Below, in pieces: positions 46,790 to 56,988 of a stretch of 64,000 nt of DNA. The position numbers and the translations under genes were made by a program. The stretch is from Pyropia haitanensis. Taxonomy: Eukaryota > Rhodophyta > Bangiophyceae > Bangiales > Bangiaceae. The stretch covers positions 2,466,064-2,530,063 of the forward strand of contig SDUX01000007.1 of NCBI GenBank assembly GCA_008729055.1, read 5' to 3'. Below the pieces are notes generated by a model that was not told where the DNA came from, made no database searches, and saw only the letters and a program-made list of their open reading frames with translations. The stretch's first letter is position 1; every line of letters starts with the position of its first letter.

Positions 46790-47014
46790 GTCGCGGGCTT
46801 GTCGCTGCGCACGCGGGGAGGCGCCAACGGATGGGGAAGAAGGGGAGGACGCCGCCGTTGGTGGCGGGGGGGTGGGCGCCGCCGCCGCCCACCGTGGCCG
46901 AGCCGTCGCCGCGCGCCGCGGCAAGCGGCGCGGGGTGCCGCCGCCGCCGCCGCCGCAGGCACGCCGGTAGGTGGGCGCCACCCCCGGCAGCACGGGGGGG
47001 GGGAGGAACGCCAT
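45324..47014 (-). CDS. NTF2-like (DUF2358-type) protein, probably plastid-targeted
   Basis: The start is the ATG at 47014 (MAFLPPPVLPGVAPTYRRAC). The first 100 residues are rich in Ala, Arg, Pro and Ser and look like a plastid transit peptide followed by poly-Ala. The next 200 residues resemble an NTF2-like/DUF2358 fold: FRDALAAYVAGSPAAL, DDAVVWTSPLFNLSGK, then VEWTVSGVWG, RLVGWTDAWNGG and DLYWLFASPHAEAF. A second beta-rich region follows (VTYTVEVQPGRLELVATTAL, GLYEVPLAPAVLFTGEV). In plants DUF2358 is often joined to a SOUL heme-binding domain. The order here is compatible, but I do not see clear SOUL motifs. The frame changes at the G12 run near 45660-45671. After it the protein continues RVAYVHAPTTLLGVTRYSPP and ends at 45324. 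Confidence 0.55.
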
Positions 47015-49004
47015 GTCGACAACGCCCGTGGAGAACGGCGAGGGAGGGAGACGCGGGAAGCGTGGGGAGGCCGGAAAAGGGATGACCGGTGGCGAAGTCA
47101 GTGGAGGGTAGGCGCCGGGCCGGCCGGTGCCGCGGCACGGCACCCGCGGAGAGGGCCGCGGCAGAGCGCAACGTGAGGGGGATGATCTCGTCCAACCAAA
47201 CGAAAAAGCACCGCAGACCGTGTTGAAAAACAGTCCTTCTCCACTTTTGTGCTGTCAGAAGCTGTCCAGGGCGGCAGCTAGAGGGGGGAGAGAACGGAAC
47301 AGCATGACAAAAAATCGACCGTGGAGGATTGCCATTATGGCATAGGAGCGTTTTCTTGGAAACTGTTGTGAAATATGGGAGCGCGGTAGTTCATTGGAGA
47401 ACTCAAAACACACACAATTGTTGTATTGTTTGGTAAATCCTTGTCTCTTGCCGATCACAGCCCGAGCGCAGATCACCGTTGTTGACGGGGGTTCGAATCC
47501 GTCGGATGCTACAATTGTTGGTTGTCCATGGCACCTACAGCATCCCCGAACAGGCCAGCAGTCACAAAAGAGAGAACGAGATGTGCACGGCGCAGCCGCC
47601 CTCGCTAGACCAACATGTTCCAATACATCCGCCGGCCAGACTCGAACTGATCCGTTCGATGAGCGTACGCCGCGTCCCTCTTCAATGCGCTTGTGACGAG
47701 ACACCGCGACACCCCACTACGGCATGCCATATGAGTCCCGATTAGCGCTACGCATGACACGGGCGGTGTCCTGACTCAAGTTTGCGGGACTGCTCAAACA
47801 ACCCGCCTCCTTTGCGACACACAGTGCCCAGGTGGTCCGCGGAGGACGAGGGTTGGCACGTACGCTACAAGGAAGAGACCACTGGCGACTTTCAAAGCCC
47901 ATTGCCGAGCTGTATGGGGACCCTGCCACTGGTGCGTCACTGTCGGCCAAGCAGAATCTCCGCACGTTGCGCTGCGCGCCGACCGGCGGCCGCTCATGGC
48001 GCGGTGGTGGTGTTGTGTACCGCAGGGAATGGAGCACGCTCAGCACCTGGACTTGCTGCTTGCCTCCCCCTGCGTCGCTCGTGGCAGACGTCATCCCTCT
48101 GAACTCGATGTCCCATCTAGACTGGAACGCCAAGGGTTTCGACTGACAAGACGCTGCCGGGCGGCAAAGGGTTAGAGCGGCCCAGATACCCCCACACATG
48201 AAACGTCCTGCAGGCGGGGGTGGGCAGATGCACGCAGGAGAGCGCTGAAGAGGACGAAAGAGTGCGGAAAAGCGCATCACGATGGCGGTGCACCGCCATG
48301 AAACGCCGTCGGGCGTGCTCCGCGGGGACGCCATTCCCGTAGGAGCCCCCCGAGGAGAGCACTACAGTGGGTACACCGCTACGCAAATCGGGTGGCCCGA
48401 TGTGGGCTGGGCACGTCCCAATGGGAAGGCGCGCTTGGAATGGCGGGCGCTCCCCAGACAGGTCGATAGGAGCGGGCCGACGGGGACTCGCGCCCGCGAG
48501 CATGGACAGACGGGCCACAGGCAACCGCCGAGACGGAGGTTGGCTGGTTCGAGAGGAGCAAAGCAGGCGCGCACGATACACTGGGAGGAACGCCCGCGGT
48601 GCACCCAGTGGGTCGTCACCACGGGTTGGGGCCGAGAGGACGCCTCCCCCACCGCGGGGGGGACCGCCACCGCCCAGAGACGGCCGCCCTCGGTCGCCGG
48701 GTCTCCCTCCCTCCGCGCCCGTTTTGTTCCTGTTTGCGAGCTATTCCGGGCGGTGAGAGCCGCCACGGGCGTTCCACGTGTGTCTGCCGCGCCGCGGCGG
48801 GGCGTGCCTGGCCCGCCCGTGAGACCGCACACCGACGGCGGCCTCGTCCCCGTACCGACCCACCATGCCGCCTGTGTTCGTACGTACGTAGGTGTCCCGC
48901 CGGGGGGGCGTGCACCCCTTCTCCTCGCTCGGGGGTTGACCGCCGCGGCGGGCGGGTCCCCACCACCCCCCCCCCCCCCCACCACGGCGACGGTCGGCCG
49001 AGTG
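47015..49004. other. Moderate-GC spacer before the transposon
   Basis: No supported protein gene. 47372-47515 contains tRNA-like pieces (an A-box-like TAGTTCATTGGAGAAC and GGTTCGAATCC) that do not fold into a proper tRNA. A C run occurs near 48966-48980, just outside the left transposon end. Confidence 0.45.
48992..48999. repeat. Candidate left target-site duplication GGTCGGCC
   Basis: An identical 8-mer occurs at 63410-63417, just outside the right terminal repeat. Both copies lie 4-5 bp outside the aligned 13-bp inverted repeats. Zisupton-type elements are known to make 8-bp duplications. Chance identity is possible in DNA of this composition. Confidence 0.4.
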
Positions 49005-49017
49005 GGGGTAATGGCAG
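49005..49017 (+). repeat. Left terminal inverted repeat
   Basis: GGGGTAATGGCAG, matching the reverse complement of 63393-63405 at 12 of 13 positions. Confidence 0.7.
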
Positions 49018-49036
49018 CATCGGATTCTCATTAGGG

Positions 49037-49066
49037 AAGGGTCGGATCCTTTAACAAGGGTCGGAT
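49037..49066 (+). repeat. Left subterminal AAGGGTCGGAT motifs
   Basis: Two direct copies at 49037-49047 and 49056-49066. The same 11-mer recurs near the right end. Probably transposase-binding sites, by analogy with other DNA transposons (inference). Confidence 0.65.
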
Positions 49067-49229
49067 TTCTATTAACTAAGGTAGATAAGGGATTAGGCGG
49101 TCGGGGAGCTGCTGTCAGCACTCTGACACGTGCACACGCCCACGTGTACACCACATCGGCTTTCTGGCGGGCGGTGCCGCCTCGTCGATGCACGGGCCGC
49201 CTTGTCCTGGTTGATGCTCAGCGGCCGAC

Positions 49230-52200
49230 GTGCGCATCCGCATCCACTTCGGACTTGGGCAGGCGTCTGTGATTGACGTCCCGTGGGCGCAGCGCGACGA
49301 CACCTGCACCGTCTGGGATGTGCTCCTTGCCCCTGATATGGCGGAAGAACCCGCCGGCTCGGTCCGCGGCGTCGACGCCGTTCCGACACCCGCGCCCTTA
49401 GCACCGGCCAACCCCGCTGGGCGGCCCTCCATCACGACGAATGGACGCTCCCGCCCCCCCCGCTGCCCTTATCCCTCCCGCCCCCCCTCCCCCACTCCCC
49501 TCGCACCGATCCGGGACGATGAGCACGCGATCTTGGCGGCATTGCCGCCCAAGGTCTCCGCCTTATGGCCACCCACCGCGGCTATCCGGCGGCGTTCCGA
49601 GGGCCGCCGTGCCTCTGGCGGCCGGCCGACTGCTGCGGCCAGCGCCACTGCCGCGCAATCCGCGGCGCCCTCCCCCCTTACGGCGACCCCGCCCCTCACG
49701 GCGATGTTTCGCGCCACTGTACCGCCCCCCACCTCGGCGCCACCCCCCTCGACGGCGCCGCCCACCATGAACCAGCTCCCCCCCGTCGCCTTCTCGCTTC
49801 ACTCCGTCAATTCCAAGATGATGCTGCCGGACGCTTCCGGGGCTGCGACTGGGGGGGCAGCATTGGCAGGGGTAGCGGTTGATGCGAGGCTTGCTCCGGA
49901 TGCTGGAGTTGTGGCGGCGGCCGGCGTCATCGCGGAGGCGGGCCTCGCATCAGCAGCGGCGGTGATGAAGGTTGGGGTGGCGGTGTCGGCTGGCGTTGCG
50001 GCGGCAGGGGTGGGGGCCCTCACCACCTCCTACCCTCCCACGGGGGCTACTCGGCAGCGTCCCAAGGGCCGCGGTGCGCAATCGTTGCCTTCATCGGCTG
50101 CCACTTCGTCTCCCAGTGCAACCCCCACCTCACATCCCGAGGACGCTGTGAGCACTCCTCGCATCCGGCGGGTGGCGTGCGAGCCACCACCGCCGACCCA
50201 GATTGGCGTTGCCATCTTTCCTGCCTTGGCAGCCGCTTTTGCCGGCCGCCGCCACCACCCACCGCCTTCGTCAACGGCAATACGGCCATCAGAGCGAGTC
50301 CGGCGCGTGACATGTTTGAGACCTCGCGCTGTTCCAGTCGCTACTGTGGCGAGGTCGGCGTACGAAGCCGCTGGGGTGGACACGGGCGAGGCGCCTGAGG
50401 GGCCAGCTCGCCCGACTCGGCAGCTTCACACGGGTGGGCGGGTGGGTGGCGCGGGGCGGCCGGCGGACACCCGGCGAGATACGTGGAGGACCCTAGGCGC
50501 CGGCATGCAGCGTGCAGTGTGTGGCGCTCTGATCGACCGCGGCCTTGAGCCGGTGCTGCGCGGCCTGCTTGGTCGGTCCCCGGCTGCTCATGTGCACGAG
50601 CGCATCCATGATGGGTTGAGCGCTCGTGCACGGGAGTTTTACCGCGGTGAGGTCTGGCCGCTGCGCGGCATCTTTGGCGTGCTTGCGCGGTTCCCGGCCG
50701 GTTTGGTAGGCGAGGCCGGCTCCAAGCTGACGCCTACGCTGGTGACCACCTGGCTCACGGACAGCGGTACCGTTGCGTGCTCGTGTGTGGGGCGGGTGGC
50801 GTTCGTCGCCCGCCACAGCCAGGTGCCCTCGGATGCGACGTGCCAGCACGCCAAGACTTTCCGCGGCGCGATCTCGTACCTGGCGGCCCGGCTGGGTGTG
50901 GCGCTGTCTACTTTTCGGCGCGTCGTGCCGCCGCTGTTTGGGGAGACCGCCGGCGAGGGCGGCGGGGGCGCTGAGCTGGGTCCTGATGTCAACGAGAAGC
51001 TCGACTGGGACGCAGAGGGCACCATTCAGGCGTTCCGCACAGGGCAGACGGCGGTCGCCGTGGTGCTCTCGGGCACGGGCTCGTGCAAGGTGCCCACCCC
51101 CGTGCGGTGCGCGCGTAAGACGAGCACGTGCCAGTTTTGTGACAGCGCCGCGGGGTTTTCGTGCGTGCACGCTGTGCGGGCCCGCAGCGTTCGGCGCGGG
51201 GAACCGCCCGAGCGGCTTGGTGCTGCGGATGCCGCTGGGGACGACACAGACGGAGACGGCACCGTAGTTGACGACTCGCAGTCGACGCTGCCCCTCCCGC
51301 TCTACAACTGCCTTCGCTCCGTGCGTGTTGACGCTACTGTGTGCAGCTACATGCGTGAGGGGAAGACACTGGTCGTGCGGGCGCCATCGTGCTGCCCAAC
51401 GTGCGGGTCGGTGCAGACGGACAAGAACACCAAGGTCGATATGGGGGAGGTGATGTGCAGCGAGGGGTACGCGACGATGCGGATGGAGTCGTTTTTTTGT
51501 GATGGCAAGGACTGCCAGCGGTGGATCTTCCCAGACGGCCGCGCTCAAGGACTTGTCATCCTCAGCTGCATCACCGCCTCAACCGCCGCCATCATGCGGG
51601 ACATGGCATCCGAGATGGTGTCCAGCGGTTCTCCTTTCAAGGCGTGCTTCAAGAGATGGACCAACCAGTTCATGGACCGTCGCGACTCGGGGGCGTACCC
51701 CAGGATGCTGCCAGTGAAGATGCGGTCTCGCAAGACGGTGACCTCCATGTTCTTCCTCACGCTGGAGCTGATGACCAAGGAGCCGCCTCTGTGGGCGTTC
51801 CGGTGCAGCACGTGCCAGGACAAGAACGGGCGGTTTCGGATTGTGACGGCCGACGGGATTTGGCTGGGTTACCTCAAGCGTCTGGCCTCGGGCAGTCACA
51901 CCACTCCCTCCGAGATATGCACCTCAGTGCGTGCCGGGGTGCATGCCGCGTCAATACACCCGTCGGAGTGGGTGCGGCGGTTCTTGAGGTTGACCCTCAA
52001 GCAGCCGTCCAAACCCATTGTCATCAAGGCTGGGCAACTGACAAGCGCCAAGCGCGCCCTGGCCTTTCTTTGCCCTGCAGCCCTACCCGAGGTGAATGAG
52101 AGCGACCTGTCTGACCAGCGGCGCGTGCACCTGGCGCGGCTGCGGACCTTTCTTGAGCGGCTGTGGGACCTGGATCGCGCCACGGTGTCGCTGGTTAATG

Positions 52201-54131
52201 CGATCGTCGTCCATACGAAGAAGCAGTTGATGGGTCGTAGTGCGCTGTCGGAGGCTGTCGTGGCGGACCACCAAGCTACACTGCGACACCTGCACGCTTG
52301 GCAACTACGCCTCCAGCAAGGACTGGACGGGGAAGGCTTGGCTGGTGGCGTGGACGCGGTCGTGGGCGATGATGGCCACGGGGGCGCCGCAGAGAGGGGC
52401 GCCGCACCAATTGATGGGGAGGTGGGCGATGGCGATGCTGGCGCGGTCGGCGACGCACCAGCTGCTGCCGGTGCAGTCGGTGGAGGTCAACAAGCTGGGG
52501 GAGCTGCAGCCGCTGTCCCTGCCGCCGCGTTACCCGCAGCTGCCGCTAGGCAAGCGGGTGGTGCGGGTGGTGCCCGTGCCGCCCGACGGCCTGCCGAAGC
52601 TGCGCAAAGGCACCACATGGACAGGAGCACAAGCGAGCCGCTGGACCCGCGATGCTTGCGGGATGGCATCAAGGCGCTCGGGCGGTCGGTGTACCGGGAC
52701 ATCATCTCGTTCGCCATCGCTGTGACCATTGACCCAGTCGTGAATGCCTTCAAGCCGCGGCACGTCACTGCCCTCTCCAAGCTGTCTAACGTATTGCTGG
52801 CTGGTAACGGTCGCACGACGCTGCAGCAGCTGATGCGGCGCGTGGCGCTGGATCCTGAACCTCAGCCGCCTCCTGACACAGCGGACACGCAGCTGCCCCT
52901 GGATGCGGCCAACGTGCACCCACCTCCCGTCCCGGCCGAGGCGGTGCATCCCGCTGGCGTGGGCGACGCGCTGGCAGTCGCGGCCGGCGATGATGGTCAA
53001 CCGCCAATCGTCATACCTGACCCACCGCCCGAGGAGGAAGCACGGCCTGCGGATCTGTCGGATGTGGTGGCGCTGCTCAAGGAGAGCCGCATGCTCTACT
53101 GCTTTTTGGTGGCTATAAGAGCGTCGGTGCCGACCTTTGCCATGTTGGCGGCGCCGGTAAGCGACGTGTTGCTGTCCGTGCGGGCGGCGATTGAAGACTT
53201 CCATGCCGAGCGGGACGGGAAGGATGGGACGGCGGCCGCGTACAAGCAGCGGTGGGGCGACGAGACGCTGGCACCATCCGAGCTCCGCGCCCGCTTTGTG
53301 GCGGAGTACCCCAGCGCCTCGGACGACCCGGCGGTGACGGGGGCGTGGTTCCCTGGGCGTCTTATGTGCCGCCCCGCTGCCTTCTCTCCCGCAGAGGAGG
53401 CGGAGCTCGGCACCTGCTCGAAGAACTACCAGGACGTGCACAAGTTCTTCTCCCCGGGGACGTTCACGATCTGTTGTGCTTGCGCGCACCCGAAGATGCT
53501 GGGGTTTGTCGTGCTTGACAAGCGGGAGGGGCCTCCTGCGCTCCTCAATGCGCTCCTGTCCTACTTTGCTTTGCTGCCCCACTTTGTCATTTACGACTTT
53601 GCTTGTGGTGCGCTGCGCTCTGCCATCGGCAAGCTGCCGTTCTTTGTTGCTTTGGTTGTGCTGGTGTCGGACCTGTTTCACATCGTCAACCATCTATGTA
53701 GCGATGCTCTCCACCCTCGCTCGTATTCGGCGCTCGACCAGGCGAACACCGTCGCCCACGAGCAGCGCAACGCGCCAATCAACTTGCTGCGCAGGACGCT
53801 TCGGGCGGTCGGCCAGCAAGAGTACATGGGCGTCCTCAAGATGGAGAATGTCATCTACAATGTCATGGCGCATGCCAAGGCGGCGTGCTCCAACCCCCTG
53901 CCTGAGAGCTACAACTACAGGCAGTACTACTTTTCGCGCTCCCCTTGTGTGTGCGGGTGCAACTACCACCCTGACGCGCCCCCCCAGCCTCCCCCCCACC
54001 GTCTGTTCCGGACCAACCCAGCTCCGACGAGGAGACCGCCGCTCCGTGGGCGGGGGCGGAGTACGAGATGCTCGACGTGTAGCAGCGATTGTCTTTGCCG
54101 CCGTCTACCTAGCGGCGGGCGGCGCCCTTGA
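49230..54131 (+). CDS. KDZ-family transposase with SWIM-like and CxC zinc clusters
   Basis: Predicted DDE-type transposase. The first 400 residues are Pro/Ala-rich and disordered. A SWIM-like zinc finger follows at about 516-538 (CSCVGR ... ATCQHAK), then a second cluster (STCQFCDSAAGFSCVHA, about 630-645), then a CxC cluster (CCPTCG at about 722, FFCDGKDCQRWIF at about 758). The KDZ catalytic region is C-terminal: FTICCACAHPKMLGFVVLDK, HFVIYDFACGAL (about 1450), SDLFHIVNHLCSDALHPRSY, and AHEQRNAPIN (about 1510), with candidate acidic residues D, D and E, followed by MENVIYNVMAHAKA. The fold order agrees with Kyakuja-Dileera-Zisupton enzymes. Between about 52270 and 52620 another frame looks more protein-like than the open one, implying two compensating shifts. 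A neighbouring frame offers an acidic tail ending at 54082 instead of 54131. The start at 49230 lies 212 bp inside the left repeat. Possible later start: ATG at 49338. Confidence 0.8.
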   Translation: MRIRIHFGLGQASVIDVPWAQRDDTCTVWDVLLAPDMAEEPAGSVRGVDAVPTPAPLAPANPAGRPSITTNGRSRPPRCPYPSRPPSPTPLAPIRDDEHAILAALPPKVSALWPPTAAIRRRSEGRRASGGRPTAAASATAAQSAAPSPLTATPPLTAMFRATVPPPTSAPPPSTAPPTMNQLPPVAFSLHSVNSKMMLPDASGAATGGAALAGVAVDARLAPDAGVVAAAGVIAEAGLASAAAVMKVGVAVSAGVAAAGVGALTTSYPPTGATRQRPKGRGAQSLPSSAATSSPSATPTSHPEDAVSTPRIRRVACEPPPPTQIGVAIFPALAAAFAGRRHHPPPSSTAIRPSERVRRVTCLRPRAVPVATVARSAYEAAGVDTGEAPEGPARPTRQLHTGGRVGGAGRPADTRRDTWRTLGAGMQRAVCGALIDRGLEPVLRGLLGRSPAAHVHERIHDGLSARAREFYRGEVWPLRGIFGVLARFPAGLVGEAGSKLTPTLVTTWLTDSGTVACSCVGRVAFVARHSQVPSDATCQHAKTFRGAISYLAARLGVALSTFRRVVPPLFGETAGEGGGGAELGPDVNEKLDWDAEGTIQAFRTGQTAVAVVLSGTGSCKVPTPVRCARKTSTCQFCDSAAGFSCVHAVRARSVRRGEPPERLGAADAAGDDTDGDGTVVDDSQSTLPLPLYNCLRSVRVDATVCSYMREGKTLVVRAPSCCPTCGSVQTDKNTKVDMGEVMCSEGYATMRMESFFCDGKDCQRWIFPDGRAQGLVILSCITASTAAIMRDMASEMVSSGSPFKACFKRWTNQFMDRRDSGAYPRMLPVKMRSRKTVTSMFFLTLELMTKEPPLWAFRCSTCQDKNGRFRIVTADGIWLGYLKRLASGSHTTPSEICTSVRAGVHAASIHPSEWVRRFLRLTLKQPSKPIVIKAGQLTSAKRALAFLCPAALPEVNESDLSDQRRVHLARLRTFLERLWDLDRATVSLVNAIVVHTKKQLMGRSALSEAVVADHQATLRHLHAWQLRLQQGLDGEGLAGGVDAVVGDDGHGGAAERGAAPIDGEVGDGDAGAVGDAPAAAGAVGGGQQAGGAAAAVPAAALPAAAARQAGGAGGARAARRPAEAAQRHHMDRSTSEPLDPRCLRDGIKALGRSVYRDIISFAIAVTIDPVVNAFKPRHVTALSKLSNVLLAGNGRTTLQQLMRRVALDPEPQPPPDTADTQLPLDAANVHPPPVPAEAVHPAGVGDALAVAAGDDGQPPIVIPDPPPEEEARPADLSDVVALLKESRMLYCFLVAIRASVPTFAMLAAPVSDVLLSVRAAIEDFHAERDGKDGTAAAYKQRWGDETLAPSELRARFVAEYPSASDDPAVTGAWFPGRLMCRPAAFSPAEEAELGTCSKNYQDVHKFFSPGTFTICCACAHPKMLGFVVLDKREGPPALLNALLSYFALLPHFVIYDFACGALRSAIGKLPFFVALVVLVSDLFHIVNHLCSDALHPRSYSALDQANTVAHEQRNAPINLLRRTLRAVGQQEYMGVLKMENVIYNVMAHAKAACSNPLPESYNYRQYYFSRSPCVCGCNYHPDAPPQPPPHRLFRTNPAPTRRPPLRGRGRSTRCSTCSSDCLCRRLPSGGRRP

Positions 54132-54786
54132 GGCGGGCTTGTGTGGGAAGGCGGTGGGGTCGCCCACTTGTCGGTGATCGTAGCGGTGGGCGGAAAGATT
54201 GTTGTGCTGGCCGTCGTGGACACGGCAGCCGGCCGGTGGCTTTCTTGTGGTAGGCTCGTCGGGCTCAGTGCTCTGAGGAGCCCCCGTGTCGCCGCTATCA
54301 GCGAGGCGGCGGGCGCTGCCCAACTCACTGGGCTAGTGGACGGCCATGGCGGTGGGTATCCGCTTGTCAATGCTGTGGGGGGGCAGCGTGGGGATTGTCG
54401 AGCTGGCGGCGGTGGTTCTTGCCTTTGTCGAGGGGACGGTCGGCAACTATCATTTGGTCGTGTAGTTTGGATGGACGGCGGGGCCTGCCGGCCCAAGTGC
54501 CGGGGGTATGGAAGGGCAGCACGGTCGTGGGCTAGTTGCTAGTCGTGTTGCCGCTGCAATCGGAGAGGCATGCGGCGCCGGTTTTGTGTTTTTTCTGTTG
54601 AGGGCGGGGCGACGCATGGTGGTTAGGGTGGTTGTGCCGGAGTGCGTTCATGTCTGGGCGCTTGTGGCGGTGTGTGATGCCAGTTTAGTACACTTTTGCG
54701 GAAGGACAGTGGGAGGCATTGACGTACAACAGCTTGTGGCAGGCATAGTCATAGTTCTCGCAGCGGTTGGCGTCGCCAGCGTCGCC
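54132..54786. other. Spacer inside the transposon
   Basis: Downstream of the transposase. No supported gene, and G-rich on the plus strand. Confidence 0.4.
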
Positions 54787-55316
54787 GAGGGGGTCGTCGA
54801 CGCCAGAAGGCGGTGGGTATCGGCGCTGCACCTTCGTGGTGCAGCTGGCGGTGTCACGTCAGCGGGAGGCGCTCTGGTGTGAGTGCCAGTCTGGGAAGGT
54901 GGCTGGATTGTGGCGCTGGCGGCAAACGTCCTCGCCGCCTTCGATGGAGCCGCGGGCGCTGTGTCGCAAGATTGGATAGGGTCGATAGCGGCCAGCACAA
55001 ACCTTCCACTGCTGACTGCGGTGACTGACTGATCGTGGCGCAGGCGCCGCAGAGGGGGTCGCCGACGCCAAAAGGCGGTGGGCATCGGCGCTGCACCTTC
55101 GTGGTGCAGCTGGCGGTGTCACGTCAGCGGGAGGCGCTCTGGTGTGAGTGCCAGTCTGGGAAGGTGGCTGGATTGTGGCGCTAGCGGCAAACGTCCTCGC
55201 CGCCTTCGATGGAGCCGCGAGCGCTGTGTCGCAAGATTGCATAGAGTCGATGGCGGCCAGCACGAACCTTCCACCGCCTGTTCCGGTGACTGACTGATCG
55301 TGGCGCAGGCGCCCAT
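54787..55316 (+). repeat. 265-bp tandem duplication with conserved hairpin
   Basis: Two near-identical copies (54787-55051 and 55052-55316), differing by scattered substitutions, with an exact 265-bp offset. Each contains GCTGCACC-TTCGT-GGTGCAGC (54825-54845 and 55090-55110), a perfect 8-bp stem with a 5-base loop. The offset is not a multiple of three, so it is probably non-coding. Confidence 0.85.
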
Positions 55317-56750
55317 GGGAGGCCGCCTCTGTACGGAGCGGGGGAAAGTGCCACTGTGATGGGCGCCAGCGCTCTCAGGTTGGCCGCTGAGTGCACTGAA
55401 ACAGTAGCGTAGTTGGCGGCCGAGGGCGTCGTCATCGTCCACGGGTCGGCAATGAGGTATGTGTTTTGTTGGCTCACGGGAGACACGTGCTGGCCAGCGG
55501 CAGACGTCCCGCCCGCTGCCATCAACGCTTCCAAACGACCGCCAACGCCGCCGCTACCACTGCCGCCTCAAGCGCGGCCAGAGCCGGTGCTTCCCCGGCC
55601 CCCAAGGCACCCCAACAGCCTCACCAGTGGAATCCTGCGACACACCCGCTGCATATGTGTCCCTCACACCTTGGCGTGTCTTGGGAGAACACGGCAGCCT
55701 CCGCCACTGCTTACTCTCTGCGTGCGGTGCGCCAGCCACATGTCCATCAGTATCCGCCGACTGGTGCGGCAGGCGAGAAGGGGTTGGGGGGCAGCCGCCA
55801 TCCTCTCGCGCGTTAGGCAACACTCACAAAACCGTGAATGCGTGCGAGAGAAGGATAGCTGGGGGCTGGACAGACGCGGGTCTCACTGGGGAATGCGGGG
55901 AGTGCAATGCCGTCAGAGCATCACGGCCATGGGAAGCGGAGACGCAAAAGAAGGCTCCTAGCCAACTCCCGCACCGCTCGAGCCACTCTCTCGCCACGCC
56001 GAAGGGAGGCGGTGCAAGAGTTCCAGGTCTAGACTGCTCGTTCGGGGGTAACGCGAGAGACTGTACATGGAGGCAAAGGGGCGCTGCGCCAGCGCGACGG
56101 AGCACGGCGGCACGAGGCCAGACACACTTTTTGAGCGATTTGGTCGGGGACGTACAAGGGGCGACCCACCCCCCGGAAGGATGGCGGAAAAGAGGCGTAT
56201 GGACGGGAAAACAGCTCCACTGAACGCATCCATGCCGGCCGAGCTGGACGTCTCGACGAGCAAAAAATGCATCCCTGCCGGCCGTAGATCACTTTGATGC
56301 AAGAGGAGTGCGATGAGATGGAGATTAAATTGATCAATTGTATTTCAGAAATTGTTGTATCGAGCTGAGCGGTCTCCTCATTGGCTAGCCCAGATGCAGT
56401 GCTGCCGCACATCGCTGGCCGTCAGGTGGCACGCCACAGAGTCTTGCGCAAACAGCAAACAGAGGAGCATTGCCTGGCGGCTGTTGCGTTGCTGTCTCGG
56501 GGCAGAACAACGGGGTACGTTCAGGCGCTACAGCTTCGCGGCGTATGCGCTGCCGCTTATCCTTGTCCACTCGCCGCGCCACGCGTTCGTGGCAGCCTGA
56601 ACCGCCCTTGGGGCTTCTGACACAAACCCGCCTCGCACCAGGCGACGTCTGACCTTTCCCGCCCCGTTGGTCGCGAGCAGGCTTGCTTGGCTTTCAGCTC
56701 CGTCCTCGACCCTGTCGCGGACCTGGCGACCAGCGCGAACGTCCTCTATT
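55317..56750. other. Spacer inside the transposon
   Basis: Moderate-GC DNA between the tandem duplication and the helicase leader. Short frames only. No family motif seen. Confidence 0.4.
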
Positions 56751-56754
56751 CGCA

Positions 56755-56880
56755 CGCTCGACTTGCTCCTCTTCGCCCTCCCTTTTACTGTTCCCCCATC
56801 ATCCCTTCCATCTCCTCCTTTCTGCCTTCCCTCTCTTGCCTGCCCACCTCTCTTCCCCATCTTCCCCATTTTGCGCCCGC
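56755..56880 (+). promoter_or_regulatory. Pyrimidine-rich leader upstream of the helicase gene
   Basis: About 125 bp of almost pure C and T on the plus strand, ending about 110 bp before the helicase start. It could be a core-promoter pyrimidine patch or the 3' end of a leader intron. Only composition supports this. Confidence 0.35.
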
Positions 56881-56988
56881 CCTCTGCTATTCTTGGCGTC
56901 CTTTGAGCTGGGACGCCGACGGGCACTGTCCCCCGCCCCTCCTGAGGCGGTGTACAGACTCTGGAGTCGGATCAGCGGGTCTACGGCC

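Noticed and set aside
47372..47515. tRNA-like pieces: TAGTTCATTGGAGAAC and GGTTCGAATCC about 110 bp apart
   Set aside because: The T-arm would need three extra G's in its loop or a mismatch, no acceptor stem pairs across the ends, and no anticodon arm is convincing. At most this is a degenerate tRNA relic.
56352..56620. Short plus-strand frames before the helicase
   Set aside because: Two overlapping frames are equally plausible, with no motif and no link to the helicase start.
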